NCBI GenBank assembly: GCA_963729325.1
Contig: CAVSNS010000047.1
Span: 1 to 64,000, forward strand
Reading direction: 5' to 3'
From: JABCYV01 sp963729325
GTDB lineage: Bacteria; Acidobacteriota; Terriglobia; Terriglobales; Acidobacteriaceae
DNA: 64,000 nucleotides
Shown: positions 17,302-27,589 of the stretch, one piece after another
Layout: each line of letters starts with the position of its first letter
How positions within the stretch are numbered: position 1 is the first letter of the stretch
Position numbers and translations under genes: made by a program
Notes under the pieces: generated by a model
What the model was told of the DNA's origin: nothing
The model's input: only the letters and a program-made list of their open reading frames with translations
The model's database searches: none

Positions 17302-17694
17302 TCAGCCAGGTCCAGCAAATCCGGCAAGGCTGAGGAGCAGAATCGCCAGCACGATCAGCGTGAACACAACGTACATCCGATCATGCTCCGCCGCGAATCC
17401 CCAGACGGAGAATGCTACCCGGGCCACGGGAGTGGCAATCAGCAGCAACAATCCCAATTGAATGATACCTCGCCCACTGAGCTTGAATGCACTCCCGCAA
17501 ATACCGCGCAGAGTCTTCAAGTCGGTGGGCTCACCCCGGAAGACGCGATAGTCGGCGGGCGAGTGACCATGCCGTATCAAAAAAATGACTCCGCCAACCA
17601 AGACCACAGAAGCGGAGAGCAGCACGCCGGCGCGCAGCAGGTTGCCAATAGTTTCTTCCATCTTCTGATCGGTCCAACTTTGCCCCAGGTGCAC
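17302..17694 (-). CDS. DUF1634 membrane protein
   Basis: A 130-residue protein with three membrane helices ('LLSASVVLVGGVIFLIRHG', 'IIQLGLLLLIATPVARVAF', 'YVVFTLIVLAILLLSL'). This size and the 'RVFRGEPTDLKTLRGI' middle fit the DUF1634 family. It starts with GTG at 17694, one base after the TauE stop, using GGGAGG inside the end of that gene as ribosome-binding site, so the two are translationally coupled. DUF1634 genes often accompany TauE/SafE permeases. Confidence 0.85.
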   Translation of the reverse strand: MHLGQSWTDQKMEETIGNLLRAGVLLSASVVLVGGVIFLIRHGHSPADYRVFRGEPTDLKTLRGICGSAFKLSGRGIIQLGLLLLIATPVARVAFSVWGFAAEHDRMYVVFTLIVLAILLLSLAGFAGPG

Positions 17695-17695
17695 T

Positions 17696-18532
17696 TCAAA
17701 TCCTCCCTGTCAATCCTTTGTAAACCATCTCTGCACCAAGAAGCGCAATCACCATGCTGAAGAGCAACCGCAGCCACTTAGTTTCGGCTTCCACCAGAAT
17801 TCGCGCGCCTAGAAGAGAACCGATCAGAACGCCCAACATTACCGGCATCGCGAGTCCGGGATCAATGTATCCTCGATTGAGGTAAATGCCTGCGCTGGCG
17901 GCTGCGGTCACGCCAATCATGAAATTGCTGGTGGTGGTGGAAACTTTGAAGGGAATCTTCATCGCCTGGTCCATGGCAAGCACCTTTACCGCTCCTGAGC
18001 CGATGCCCAGCAACCCCGACAAGGCCCCGGCGCCAAACATCAGGCTGAAACCTGTCGGCACACTTTGAACGTTGTAGCTTCGCATTCCCCCCGCGTCAGG
18101 AAAGCTCCCATTCATCCGCAAGCGAGTGGCCAGAGGATCGGGTGGAACCTCACGCTCCTGCTTAGTGCGGGGGCGGCGCGAGAGGAAAGCAGAGTAGAGC
18201 AACGTTACCCCGAAGATTACCGCGATGGAGCTGGCGGAGACTTTAGTCGCCAGGAACGCTCCCACGATTGCCCCCAGGGTGGTCGCAATTTCCAAAAACA
18301 TTCCGATCCGGATGTTGGAGAATCCTTCTTTCACATACGCGGCGGCCGCACCCGAGGAAGTAGCGATCACGGAGACCAGCGATGCGCCTATCGCATAACG
18401 GATGTCAACCTTGAAAAGGAGTGTCAGTAAGGGGACGAGGACCACTCCGCCCCCGAGGCCGGTAAGCGACCCTAGGAGACCGGCAACCAGCGAACCTATC
18501 CAGACCAGTGCCGTGAATTCCAGAACGCTCAT
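17696..18532 (-). CDS. TauE/SafE-family sulfite/anion exporter-like permease
   Basis: About 278 residues, with eight or so hydrophobic helices in two halves and the usual 'GSLTGLGGGVVLVPLLTLLF' and 'LLGIGSGAVKVLAMDQ' Gly-rich loops of this permease family. It moves small anions such as sulfite or organosulfonates across the inner membrane; the substrate here is unknown. I start it at 18532 (MSVLEF, after GGGGA) instead of 18565. It forms a two-gene unit with the DUF1634 gene. Confidence 0.9.
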   Translation of the reverse strand: MSVLEFTALVWIGSLVAGLLGSLTGLGGGVVLVPLLTLLFKVDIRYAIGASLVSVIATSSGAAAAYVKEGFSNIRIGMFLEIATTLGAIVGAFLATKVSASSIAVIFGVTLLYSAFLSRRPRTKQEREVPPDPLATRLRMNGSFPDAGGMRSYNVQSVPTGFSLMFGAGALSGLLGIGSGAVKVLAMDQAMKIPFKVSTTTSNFMIGVTAAASAGIYLNRGYIDPGLAMPVMLGVLIGSLLGARILVEAETKWLRLLFSMVIALLGAEMVYKGLTGRI

Positions 18533-18648
18533 TGAGTCCCCGCGAGACCCAACAGTGTGCCACAAAACTTGAGAGTGTCAGGATTATGAACCAGAAGAAT
18601 TAGCCAGAGAGGTCGGTGGTCCAGTGACCTATATGACGAGCTCGATCA

Positions 18649-19790
18649 CTATATGGACGTCTTGGCATAAGGCATTGTGTCCCAGGTACGCCAGAATTCT
18701 TTCATTTCCTCCGGTGTGCTCAGGGAGACGCGGATGTAAGTGTCCATCGCTGGAAAGCGCCGACCGATCAGGATATTGTTCTTACGAAAGTGCTCGATGC
18801 TCTCCTGCGCCGGATGTCCGGTGTCCATCATCACAAAATTGGCCTGCGAATCGATGCGGCTTCAAGCCCCGAACCTTCGCCTGATTGAAAAAGTTCTCAC
18901 GCACCTCGGCGTTGCGCTTTATAAAATCGTTGACGCTTTCCGTGTCAGCAAGGGCGACAGTGGCGGCCCGAACCACAATCCCATTGACGCTATCCTCTGT
19001 TAAGTAGGGTTCCATTTGCTTCGCGGTCGTGTGCGAAGCGATACCATATCCCAAGCGCAGGCCAGCCAACCCGTAGACCTTGGAGAAAGTTCGAGCCACG
19101 ATCAAGCGCTCGTTATTGATGGGATGATCCAGGAACGACGCGTACACCGGGGATTGCCCGGCGAAATGGTGGTATGCCTCGTCAATCAGCACATGGCAGT
19201 GCGGATGGCAGCTTACCAATAAAGATTTCCAGGTCCTTCCTGGGAGTGATCGACGCGCTCGGGTTGTTGGGATTGCAAATATACACCAGCGTAGTCGACG
19301 AACTGACGCGAGCGAGCATACCGTCCAGATCGTGCGCAAACTGCTTGTCCAGCGGCACCGAAACTACCTCGGTCCCGTTTGCCCGGGCATAGTGTTCCAG
19401 CGCTTCGAACGTAGGCGCAGCTTGAATCAGTTGCTTGCCCTTGCCGAGAAAGGCTGCGGCCGCAATCCGCAGAATTTCCGTAGATCCGCAGCCCAGCAGC
19501 ACCTGCTCTCGCCGCACCCGATTGAGCTTCGCAATCTGCTCGACTAGTCCGTCATATTGATCAAATGGATAGCGGTTGGCCTGGGCTGAAGCAGTGCGAA
19601 TCGCAGCAGCCGTCTTCGGGGAGGGACCATAGGCGTTCTCATTGCTATTCAGTCGGATGGGACCGCCGAGCTCTCGCGGCCGCATTGGCTCGAAGAGCGG
19701 TGCTGCCGAGATCATGGATGGCTGGAGTGCTACGCCAGCTGCCGCCCCAATACCGACAGTGCGAAGGAAGTTTCTACGGGAGACGAACAT
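18649..19790 (-). pseudogene. HisC-like PLP aminotransferase with Tat signal, two frameshifts
   Basis: The first frame (19790 to about 19200) begins with a twin-arginine signal (SRRNFLRTVGIGAAAG) and the start of a histidinol-phosphate aminotransferase fold ('LNSNENAYGPSPKTA', 'LLGCGSTEILR', 'YICNPNNPSAS'). It then passes into a second frame with 'HVLIDEAYHHFAG' and the PLP-lysine site 'ARTFSKVYGLAGLRLGYG'. Near 18860 it shifts again into the end 'NFVMMDTGHPAQESIEHF…VSLSTPEEM'. Each join needs one small indel. All active-site parts are present, so the gene is either recently broken or mis-sequenced. The Tat signal suggests an exported enzyme that is not the biosynthetic HisC. Confidence 0.85.
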
Positions 19791-19964
19791 GCGTTTCTCC
19801 GATTATTCCGCTCAAACGCGAGAACCGCGCCATTCTCTCAAAGGCTGTCGGTTCTGCCACGCAATTTCGCCTATCGCGAGATCTGCCATCGGCAAATCCC
19901 GACCAGGCTGGCGCGCGCCGTCGGGGTCAAGTATATTGATCGACTTTACTGGTACCCGCTGGTT

Positions 19965-20888
19965 ATGCCCGAGGCGAAGCCCAAATCCGCTATCACCATT
20001 CGCGACCTGAACAGCTTTGAAGATCTGCAGAAGGCGGAAGCCCTCGAGCGCGAAGTCTGGGGCCTTGCGGATTTGGACGTACTTCCCCCGACCATGGCGG
20101 TTGCCACAAAAGAGGCGGGGAGCATCTGGGTGGGCGCGTTCGACAGCGCCGAACTGGTGGGATTCGCTTTCGGTTTCCTGGGTCTGGAGTGCGGCCAGCT
20201 CATTTTGCACTCGCACATGCTGGCAGTACGGGACTCTTACCGGGATCTGGACTTAGGCTACAAGCTCAAGTTGGCACAGCGCGAACGTGCACTGGCGTTG
20301 CGCATTCATGACGCGCGGAGTAAGGACGCTCGCATCACTGAAATGACCTGGACTTTCGATCCCTTGCAGAGCAAGAACGCACATCTCAACTTCAGCAAGC
20401 TGGGTGTGGTGTCAGATAAATATAAGGTCAACTTCTACGGCCCAGAAACTTCCAGTGTTTTGCATCGCAACGGGACCGACCGCTTGTGGGTGACATGGCC
20501 GCTGGAAAGTCGGCGGGTGCGGGACCGGATGCAAGGGAAGGAGAACCGGTTGGAACTCGTAGATGCGCTTTCGCGGCTGACGCCGCTGATCCGCTTCAAC
20601 GGCGATGGCAAGCCGGCAACGAGCGATTTGTCCTCGGCGCTGGCACGGCAAAGGATCGCGATCGAGATTCCCAGCGACATCGGATTTATCGAGCAGAAAG
20701 ATCCAGCGCTGGCACGAGAGTGGCGGGAGGCAACCCGTTGGGCGTTTATGGAGGCCCTGCAAGCAGGATTTTTCGTGGCCGATTTTTGCCGGACGGTTCG
20801 TGGCAAACAGGGACCGGGCGCCTACCTGTTGGAGAAGGGCACAATCGAGGAATACGTTCCAGAGATGGCGCGAAATCCGGTTTCATAG
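19965..20888 (+). CDS. GNAT-like predicted acetyltransferase (COG3375 type)
   Basis: A 307-residue soluble protein. The first 150 residues show a GNAT-like core: 'ITIRDLNSFEDLQKAEALER', 'WVGAFDSAELVGFAFGF', 'SHMLAVRDSYRDLDLGYKLK' (acetyl-CoA loop region) and 'MTWTFDPLQSKNAHLNFSKL', a set typical of the COG3375 predicted acetyltransferases. The substrate is unknown. Residues 230-300 form an extra C-terminal domain. The Met start at 19965 has no strong ribosome-binding site. Confidence 0.78.
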   Translation: MPEAKPKSAITIRDLNSFEDLQKAEALEREVWGLADLDVLPPTMAVATKEAGSIWVGAFDSAELVGFAFGFLGLECGQLILHSHMLAVRDSYRDLDLGYKLKLAQRERALALRIHDARSKDARITEMTWTFDPLQSKNAHLNFSKLGVVSDKYKVNFYGPETSSVLHRNGTDRLWVTWPLESRRVRDRMQGKENRLELVDALSRLTPLIRFNGDGKPATSDLSSALARQRIAIEIPSDIGFIEQKDPALAREWREATRWAFMEALQAGFFVADFCRTVRGKQGPGAYLLEKGTIEEYVPEMARNPVS

Positions 20889-20961
20889 CGCTGAGCTTTG
20901 CGCTTGTCAATCCTAGCTCTTCGAGATTGTGACTACTCCTGAGGTGTCATCCCTTTGGAAT

Positions 20962-20992
20962 TGTCATCCTGAGCGCAGTCGAAGGATCCCTA
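20962..20992. repeat. Dispersed intergenic repeat (TCATCCTGAGCG type)
   Basis: The sequence TGTCATCCTGAGCG followed by TCGAAGGATCCCT matches, with changes, the repeat at 25688-25750. Motifs of this kind are widespread between genes of Acidobacteriota. It lies just before the DCC gene and should not be counted as its N terminus. Confidence 0.6.
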
Positions 20993-21042
20993 CGGCGCAC
21001 TTATTTCATCTATTAGTCTTTGTTCGTCTTCTCCTCGGCCCG

Positions 21043-21474
21043 ATGGATCTGCAGAGTCCCAACCCGATCATCCTTTATGACGGCGTCTGCGCGCTTTGCA
21101 ATCGCTTCGTACGTTTCATCCTCAAGCGCGATTCGCGCGACCGCTTTCGCTTTGCATCCTTGCAGAGCGATTTTGCTGTCAACATTTTGCGGCATCACGG
21201 CGTTGCCCCTCAGAATCTGGATACCGTCTACATCGTGCTTCACCACGGACAGCCGAACGAGCGGCTGGTAGCGCGCTCCGACGCTGGGCTTGTCGTCCTG
21301 CAGGAAATTGGCGGCGTCTGGGCGGCGCTGGAAGCTCTCCTGCGACTGATGCCGAGGCCCCTTCGCGACTGGGGATACAACGCGATCGCGCGCAATCGCT
21401 ATCGTATCTTCGGAAAGTATGACACCTGCCCGCTTCCCCAAGAAAAATACCGCCATAAGTTTCTCGACCAGTAG
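21043..21474 (+). CDS. DCC-family thiol-disulfide oxidoreductase-like protein (DUF393)
   Basis: A 143-residue protein with the hallmark 'ILYDGVCALCNRFVRFIL' (DxxCxxC) near its N terminus, then 'FASLQSDFA' and 'ARSDAGLVVLQEIGGVW', all typical of the DCC family, which has a thioredoxin-like fold. A precise substrate is not known. I start it at ATG 21043; the frame is open upstream only because it translates the intergenic repeat. Confidence 0.9.
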   Translation: MDLQSPNPIILYDGVCALCNRFVRFILKRDSRDRFRFASLQSDFAVNILRHHGVAPQNLDTVYIVLHHGQPNERLVARSDAGLVVLQEIGGVWAALEALLRLMPRPLRDWGYNAIARNRYRIFGKYDTCPLPQEKYRHKFLDQ

Positions 21475-21559
21475 CTCAACGCATCTGGTGTAAATTGTTG
21501 GCGGCAATTTTGCTACCGCCGCGCCGGTCCAGAACGTCACACTATCAATTGAGGATCAG

Positions 21560-23562
21560 ATGAAAAAGCTTGCTTTGCTTTTTCCCCTCTTATCGCTTTC
21601 CTCTGTCATCTCTTCCTGCCACGCGCCCAGATGGCGCCAGCTGCGGCTGCGACCGCTGCCGCCCCCACTCGCTACACGCTGCTCCTCATGGGCAACAAGG
21701 CGGGTTTCGAGACCTCCGCTCAGGACCCTGATGGCAGCCTGCAACTCTACTTTGAGTTCAATGACCGGGGGCGCGGGCCGAAGGTCACAGAGCACATCAC
21801 GCTGAATAAGGACGGCCTTCCTGTCGAACTCACTAACACCGGAAATGACTATCTGAAGGCGCCGGTTGATGAACATTTCTCCCTAACCAGGGCGAAAGCG
21901 AGCTGGAAGAATCGCGCCGAGGAGGGAGAAAAGCAGATCTCCGACAGAGCTTTTTACGTCAGCATTTCGGGAGTCCCGGAAGAAAACGCCATCCTGGCGC
22001 GTGCGTTGCTGGCGGCCGGAGGCCGGCTGCCGCTCCTACCCGAGGGCGAAGCCTCAATTGAGAAACGCGGCGAATTGAAGATCGGCGCCAATGGACAATC
22101 GCGCACAGTGGTGCAGTACGCCATCAATGGTCTGGATTTCACTCCTACCCCGATCTGGCTCGATCAAGACGGCAAGTTTTTTGCCACGGTGAGTGGCAGT
22201 TGGTTCGCCGTGGTTCCGGAAGGTTGGGAGTCAAGCGTGGAAGCGCTGGCCAAAGCGCAAGATGACATCGACAATCAGCGCGCGGCAAATCTGGCCAAGA
22301 CTCTGGCCCACAAGCCGGCGGGCCCTCTGGCCTTTGTCCACGCCAATCTATTTGACTCGGCGACAGCCAGCGTTCATCCCAACACCACGGTCGTGATCAG
22401 CGGAAACAAGATCTCGGCAGTTGGAGAAGACGGCAAAGTTAATCTTCCGCAGGGCGCGGAGGTGGTGGACGCCACCGGCAAGATGCTCATGCCCGGCCTT
22501 TGGGACATGCACGTGCACCTTCAGCCCAACGATGGTCTTCTGAACATGGCGGCGGGCGTTACCTCGGTCCGAGATCTGGCCAATGACACCGATCGCCTGC
22601 TCGAAATGCGAGGCAGATTTGAACAAGGCAGCGAGATCGGGCCGCGGGTGCTGATGGCCGGATTCCTCGACGGGCGGGGTCCCTTTGCCGGCCCCACCAA
22701 AGTTTTTGCCGACAGTGAGCAGGAGGCGAAGGACAATATCGACAAGTACGCGAAGCTGGGCTATGTCCAGATCAAGATTTACAGCTCCATCAAGCCTGAG
22801 CTGGTTCCGAAAATCGCCGAAATGGCGCACAGCCACGGCATGCGCGTCAGCGGACACGTGCCTGCCTTCATGACCGCCGAAGAGTTCGTGAAGGATGGAG
22901 CCGACGAAATCCAGCACATGAATTTCATCTTCCTGAATTTCATGTTCGACACCGTCAAAGATACTCGCGGTCCGGCGCGCTTCACGGAAGTTGCCGCCCA
23001 CGGGGTCGAAATCGATCCAAGTTCCGAGCGCGTGAAAGCTTTTATTAAGCTCTTGCAGGACCACAAGACGGTTTCAGACCCCACGCTGAATGTTTTCGAA
23101 GGGATGTTTATCGACCGTCCTGGAAAAGTCTCCGCCACATATGCCGCAGTTGCCGATCGCATGCCGGCGCAGATTCGCCGCGGCTTCTTCTATGGCGGGT
23201 TGGCCGTCCCGGAAGGCATGGACCAGCGTTATCAGGATTCCTTCCGCCAAATGCTGAAGATGACGAAAGCGTTCTACGACGCTGGCATTCCTATCGTCGC
23301 GGGAACCGATTCGCTGGCCGGTTTTTCCCTGCATCGCGAGCTGGAGCTTTACGAGGAGGCCGGCATTCCCGCGCCCAAAGTGTTGCAGTTGGCTACGCTC
23401 GGCGCGGCGCGCGTCATGAAACGCGATCAAGATCTGGGAACCATCGAGCCGGGGAAGCTGGCCGATGTCATCCTGGTGGATGGCGATCCCTCCGCCCACA
23501 TCAGTGACATTCGCCGCGTCCGGACGGTCGTGAAGGACGGCATCGTCTATCAGACGTTCTGA
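21560..23562 (+). CDS. Exported amidohydrolase-family protein, frameshift in signal peptide
   Basis: The main frame (21631-23562) is a long amidohydrolase. Residues about 1-240 form an unknown N-terminal domain; the TIM-barrel follows with metal-site motifs 'LWDMHVHLQP' (HxH), 'VQIKIYSS' (Lys), 'RVSGHVPAF' and 'EIQHMNF' (His), and 'IVAGTDSLAGF' (Asp), as in imidazolonepropionase-like enzymes. The real start is probably ATG 21560 after TGAGGATCAG: it encodes a signal peptide (MKKLALLFPLLSLSSVI) that passes into the main frame near 21608 by a one-base shift. It would hydrolyse a peptide-like or cyclic amide substrate outside the cytoplasm; substrate unknown. Confidence 0.88.
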
Positions 23563-23684
23563 CTTGTACCGGGCGATCGGCGTGAAACCCTAGTACTGCG
23601 CCCTCATGCAGACATTCCTTCGCTGCCGCAGTAGAATCTGCCATGCGGTAAATTCTTTCCACACTCCGGCCCGAGGAACCACGA

Positions 23685-25661
23685 ATGGCAGACAAGGCTC
23701 TTACCACCGAAGCCAGCACGAACATCGATTCCATCCTGCAAGAGCAGCGAAAATTCGAGCCGCCCGATCACTTCCGCCAGCAGGCCCATATTCAAAGCCT
23801 GGAGGAATACGAGCGCATCTACCGTGAATCGGTCGAGCATCCGGAGAAATTCTGGGGCCGAATTGCGGAAGAACTGCACTGGTTCAAGAAGTGGGACAAG
23901 GTGCTGGAGTGGAATAATCCGTGGGCCAAATGGTTCGTGGGCGGCCAGATCAATCTTTCCTACAACTGTCTCGACCGTCATGTGCAGACCTGGCGCAAGA
24001 ACAAAGCCGCACTGGTCTGGGAGAGTGAACCGGGCGAAGTCCGCATCCTTACCTACCAACAACTTCATCGCGAAGTCCAGAAGTTCGCCAATGTGCTGAA
24101 GTCGCTGGGCATTAAGAAAGGCGACCGGGTGGCGATTTACATGGGAATGACTCCCGAGTTACCCGTTGCGATGCTCGCCTGCGCAAGGATTGGAGCGCCC
24201 CATACCGTAGTATTCGGAGGCTTCGCTGCTCATGCTCTTGTTGATCGCATTCACGACTCGCAGGCGGCGGTGGTCATCACGCAGGATGGGTCGTACCGTC
24301 GCGGCGCCGAAGTCAAATTATTCCCAGCGGTTGAGGAAGCGCTGAAGTCCTGCCCGTCGGTGAAGCATACCGTCGTCTACAAGCGCACCGGAACGCCGGT
24401 CAATCTGCAGGCAGGCCGTGACCACTGGTGGCACGAGTTGATGGCTTCAGTCTCGGACGAGTGTCCGGCCGAGCCTCTGGATGCAGAGCATCCGCTCTAC
24501 ATCCTTTACACCTCGGGCACAACCGGCAAACCAAAAGGCGTGGTCCACACCACCGGCGGCTATTCGGTTGGCACTTACCTGACAACGAAGTGGGTGTTCG
24601 ATCTGAAAGAAGAAGACACTTACTGGTGTACGGCCGACATCGGCTGGGTTACCGGACACAGCTACATCGTGTACGGGCCGCTGCAGAACGGCGCCACCAG
24701 CGTCATGTATGAAGGCGCGCCAAACTTTCCTGAGCCCGACCGTTTCTGGAGCATGATCGATCGCCACAAAGTGAACGTGTTCTATACCGCGCCTACCGCA
24801 ATCCGCACCTTCATCAAGTGGGGCGAGCAGTGGCCAAAAAAACACAAACTCGACAGCTTGCGCCTGCTGGGGACAGTCGGCGAGCCGATCAATCCCGAGG
24901 CCTGGATGTGGTATCGCGAAATCATCGGCCACGACCGCTGCCCCATCGTCGACACTTGGTGGCAGACCGAGACCGGACAAATCATGATCACGCCGCTGCC
25001 AGGTGCCATTGCCACAAAACCCGGCTCCGCCACAAGGCCATTTCCCGGCGTAGTGCCGGAAGTGGTCACCATGGACGGAAAGCCAGTGCCCGCTGGGTCG
25101 GGCGGATTTCTGATTCTCACGCAGCCTTGGCCGGGCATGCTGCGCACCATTTACGGCGATCCCGATCGCTACGTGAAGCAGTACTGGTCACAGATTCCTG
25201 GCGCCTACTTCACCGGAGACGGCGCCCGGAAAGACAAAGACGGCTACTTCTGGATCATGGGCCGCGTCGACGACGTCATTAACGTTTCCGGCCATCGCCT
25301 CAGTACCATGGAAGTTGAATCCGCCTTGGTGGCGCACGATGCCGTTGCCGAGGCCGCTGTGGTCGGCCGTCCGGATGAACTGAAGGGCCAGGCGATTTCG
25401 GCGTTTGTTACGCTTGAGCAAGGCCAGAAGCCCACACCGGAATTGAAAGAAGAATTGCGACGCTGGGTCACCAAAGAAATTGGCGCGCTAGCCCGCCCCG
25501 ACGATATCCGTTTTACTGACATGCTACCCAAAACGCGCAGCGGAAAAATCATGCGCCGCCTGCTGCGCGAACTTGCCAGCGGCAGCGATGTGAAAGGTGA
25601 CACCACCACGCTGGAAGATTTTGGAGTGATTGCCAAGCTGAGAGAAAGTGAAGAGACCTAG
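23685..25661 (+). CDS. acs: Acetate--CoA ligase (acetyl-CoA synthetase)
   Basis: A 658-residue AMP-forming acetyl-CoA synthetase: acetate + ATP + CoA gives acetyl-CoA + AMP + PPi. Visible are the P-loop-like 'YTSGTTGKPKGVVHTTGGY' (about residue 275), the 'DTWWQTETGQIMITPLPG' signature (about 425), the hinge 'GRVDDVINVSGHRLST' and the C-terminal 'TRSGKIMRRLLR' with the Lys that is acetylated in this family. Length is standard. The ATG follows GAGGAACCACGA. With pckG in the same window it fits growth on acetate-derived carbon, though the two genes are not linked. Confidence 0.96.
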   Translation: MADKALTTEASTNIDSILQEQRKFEPPDHFRQQAHIQSLEEYERIYRESVEHPEKFWGRIAEELHWFKKWDKVLEWNNPWAKWFVGGQINLSYNCLDRHVQTWRKNKAALVWESEPGEVRILTYQQLHREVQKFANVLKSLGIKKGDRVAIYMGMTPELPVAMLACARIGAPHTVVFGGFAAHALVDRIHDSQAAVVITQDGSYRRGAEVKLFPAVEEALKSCPSVKHTVVYKRTGTPVNLQAGRDHWWHELMASVSDECPAEPLDAEHPLYILYTSGTTGKPKGVVHTTGGYSVGTYLTTKWVFDLKEEDTYWCTADIGWVTGHSYIVYGPLQNGATSVMYEGAPNFPEPDRFWSMIDRHKVNVFYTAPTAIRTFIKWGEQWPKKHKLDSLRLLGTVGEPINPEAWMWYREIIGHDRCPIVDTWWQTETGQIMITPLPGAIATKPGSATRPFPGVVPEVVTMDGKPVPAGSGGFLILTQPWPGMLRTIYGDPDRYVKQYWSQIPGAYFTGDGARKDKDGYFWIMGRVDDVINVSGHRLSTMEVESALVAHDAVAEAAVVGRPDELKGQAISAFVTLEQGQKPTPELKEELRRWVTKEIGALARPDDIRFTDMLPKTRSGKIMRRLLRELASGSDVKGDTTTLEDFGVIAKLRESEET

Positions 25662-25687
25662 TTTCTTCCTGTTGTCATCTTTCCGTT

Positions 25688-25750
25688 GTCACCCTGAGCG
25701 AGTAAGCTCCCAGGTAAAACCTGGGAGCTTGCAAGTCGAAGGACCCCTAT
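25688..25750. repeat. Dispersed repeat with a nested 12-bp palindrome
   Basis: Left part GTCACCCTGAGCG and right part TCGAAGGACCCCTA correspond to the repeat at 20962-20992. Between them lies an extra perfect inverted repeat AAGCTCCCAGGT-AAA-ACCTGGGAGCTT (25704-25730). No T tract follows the stem, so it is not a standard terminator of acs, although it lies just downstream of it. Confidence 0.7.
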
Positions 25751-25815
25751 ACTCACTTACAAACTATGAGTCCATCCCAAGCGTGAATTCGCCAACGCGC
25801 TACTCTTGCCCGCCG

Positions 25816-26449
25816 TTACGTGGTGAATGCTGTCGGTAAGCTCCAATGTTGCCAGGCGCTGACCACGCGCAGTAAGAAGCAAACTACCCCGCCAAGGACG
25901 GCCGAGGGAGTGCGGTGCAAGGCGGCTCACAACAGGGCCACCGACCCAGCAGGGCACAAGTCGCATAGACATGGAATGGAGAACGCTTGGAACCTGCGCC
26001 AGCAGTATGTCGCGCACCGTCCCTCCCCCACCGCAGTAATTGTGCCCATTAAAGTCGCAATGAACGGATTGATCTGGTAATCAGCGCCTTCTCCGCCCCA
26101 GCAACCGCAAACAACCCTAAGCATGCTGCATCCAGCTAACCATCACTGGACTCGGGATTCGCTGGACGTAACGGTGCAGGAAAAATACGACCCCGGGGCC
26201 TGTGAAAGCTACCACTGGAAAGCGCCAGTCACGAATTGACCGGGGAGGCACCGCGCCGATTAAAAGGTCACGAACAACGCCGCCAACCAAGGCGGTCGTG
26301 AAGCCTAATACCATCACCCCAAAGAAATCGAGTTCGCTCAATACCGCCGCGGTCGCGCCCTCCACGGCGAAAAGGAAAGTTCCGGCGAAATCCACGGACA
26401 TTTGCAGCACCGATTGAGCATTGCTTTCCGGTAACGCGTCGTTCTGCAT
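25816..26449 (-). pseudogene. TRIC-type channel (UPF0126), at least four frameshifts
   Basis: The first frame shows the first half of a TRIC-family membrane protein: 'FAGTFLFAVEGATAAV', 'LGFTTALVGGVVRDLLIGAV' and 'PPRSIRDWRF'. The second half can be pieced together from other frames: 'YQINPFIATLMGTITAVG', 'RDILLAQVPSVLHS', 'VYATCALLG' and the end 'VVSAWQHWSLPTAF' followed by TAA at 25816-25818. At least four reading-frame changes are needed, and the expected GGG in the second loop is GEG. This is the most damaged gene in the window and is probably a true pseudogene. The family forms trimeric cation channels. Confidence 0.75.
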
Positions 26450-26608
26450 CTGGCAAATGTATCAGCAAGGACCCATGAAGTCATTTCCGTGACTTGCCAC
26501 TCGACGCTTCAATTTTGCGACTTGAAGAACAAGCTGTAACCTGTGGTGCAAAAGGCCTCTGCTAGAATCCGACTGGATGCTTCAGCAACACAATTTGGAG
26601 GGACTGGC

Positions 26609-27586
26609 TTGGTTGTTCTAGTCGTAGGAGGTGCGGGATACATCGGCAGTCACGCGGCGCGTGTCCTAAGGCGTCACGGTCACGAAGTAATCATTTATGA
26701 CAATTTGTCCACCGGGCACAAAATGCTGGCTGAGGATTTTGAGCTGATCGTGGGCGATATTTCTGATTCAGCCAGCTTGATGCCGGTGCTGCGTCGGGTG
26801 GATGCCGTGATGCACTTCGCCGCTCATGCTTACGTAGGCGAATCCGTCACTAATCCCAGAAAATATTTTCAGAACAACGTGCTCGGCGGCCTTTCGCTCC
26901 TGCACTCAGTCCTGGATTCCGACGTGCGCAAGTTCATTTTCTCGTCCACTTGCGCGGTCTACGGCATTCCCGCCAAGGTCCCTATCACGGAAGGCATGCC
27001 GCGTTCCCCAGTGAATCCTTACGGAATTACCAAGCTGGCGTTGGAGCAGGCACTCGAAGCTTACGACCACGCCTACGGATTACGCTTCGTGAGTTTCCGC
27101 TACTTCAATGCCGCCGGGGCAGATGAAGACGGAGGCGCCGGCGAGAACCACAGCCCCGAAACTCATCTCATTCCATCCGCCTTCGAAGCCATTCGGGGAG
27201 ACCGCGCCGCGCTCGAGATCTACGGAGATGATTACCCCACTCCCGATGGCACCTGCGTGCGCGATTACGTCCACGTGAATGACTTGGCTGAAGCGCACGT
27301 TCTGGGCTTGGAATATCTTTCCGGTGGAAGCTCGGCCAAGCTCAATTTGGGGACGGGCCGCGGCCATTCCGTGCGCGAGATTATCTCCACCATTGAAAAG
27401 GTAACCGGCCAAACTGTCCCCACCCGTACGGCACCCCGACGCCAAGGCGACCCTGCAGAGTTAGTGGCCGACCCTCGGCGCGCCGAGACATTGCTTCACT
27501 GGAAAGCCACGCGTTCGCTTAAACAAATCGTCGCCACCGCGTGGAACTGGGCGCAACAACACTCCGCGTCCTTGAAGAGAACCTAG
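26609..27586 (+). CDS. galE: UDP-glucose 4-epimerase
   Basis: About 325 residues of an extended short-chain dehydrogenase/reductase. It shows the NAD-binding 'VVGGAGYIGSHAARVL', the Ser of 'FSSTCAVYG', and the catalytic 'NPYGITKLALEQ' (YxxxK), together with 'RYFNAAGADEDG' and 'LNLGTGRGHSVREI', all GalE marks. It interconverts UDP-glucose and UDP-galactose for cell-surface sugars. I start it at TTG 26609, which has GGAGGG 6 bp before it and gives the normal family length; the frame is open 22 codons further up but without a ribosome-binding site. Confidence 0.92.
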   Translation: MVVLVVGGAGYIGSHAARVLRRHGHEVIIYDNLSTGHKMLAEDFELIVGDISDSASLMPVLRRVDAVMHFAAHAYVGESVTNPRKYFQNNVLGGLSLLHSVLDSDVRKFIFSSTCAVYGIPAKVPITEGMPRSPVNPYGITKLALEQALEAYDHAYGLRFVSFRYFNAAGADEDGGAGENHSPETHLIPSAFEAIRGDRAALEIYGDDYPTPDGTCVRDYVHVNDLAEAHVLGLEYLSGGSSAKLNLGTGRGHSVREIISTIEKVTGQTVPTRTAPRRQGDPAELVADPRRAETLLHWKATRSLKQIVATAWNWAQQHSASLKRT

Positions 27587-27589
27587 AGA

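Noticed and set aside
20929..21042. 38-codon N-terminal extension of the DCC protein
   Set aside because: It translates the dispersed TCATCCTGAGCG repeat; the DCC motif follows directly after ATG 21043.
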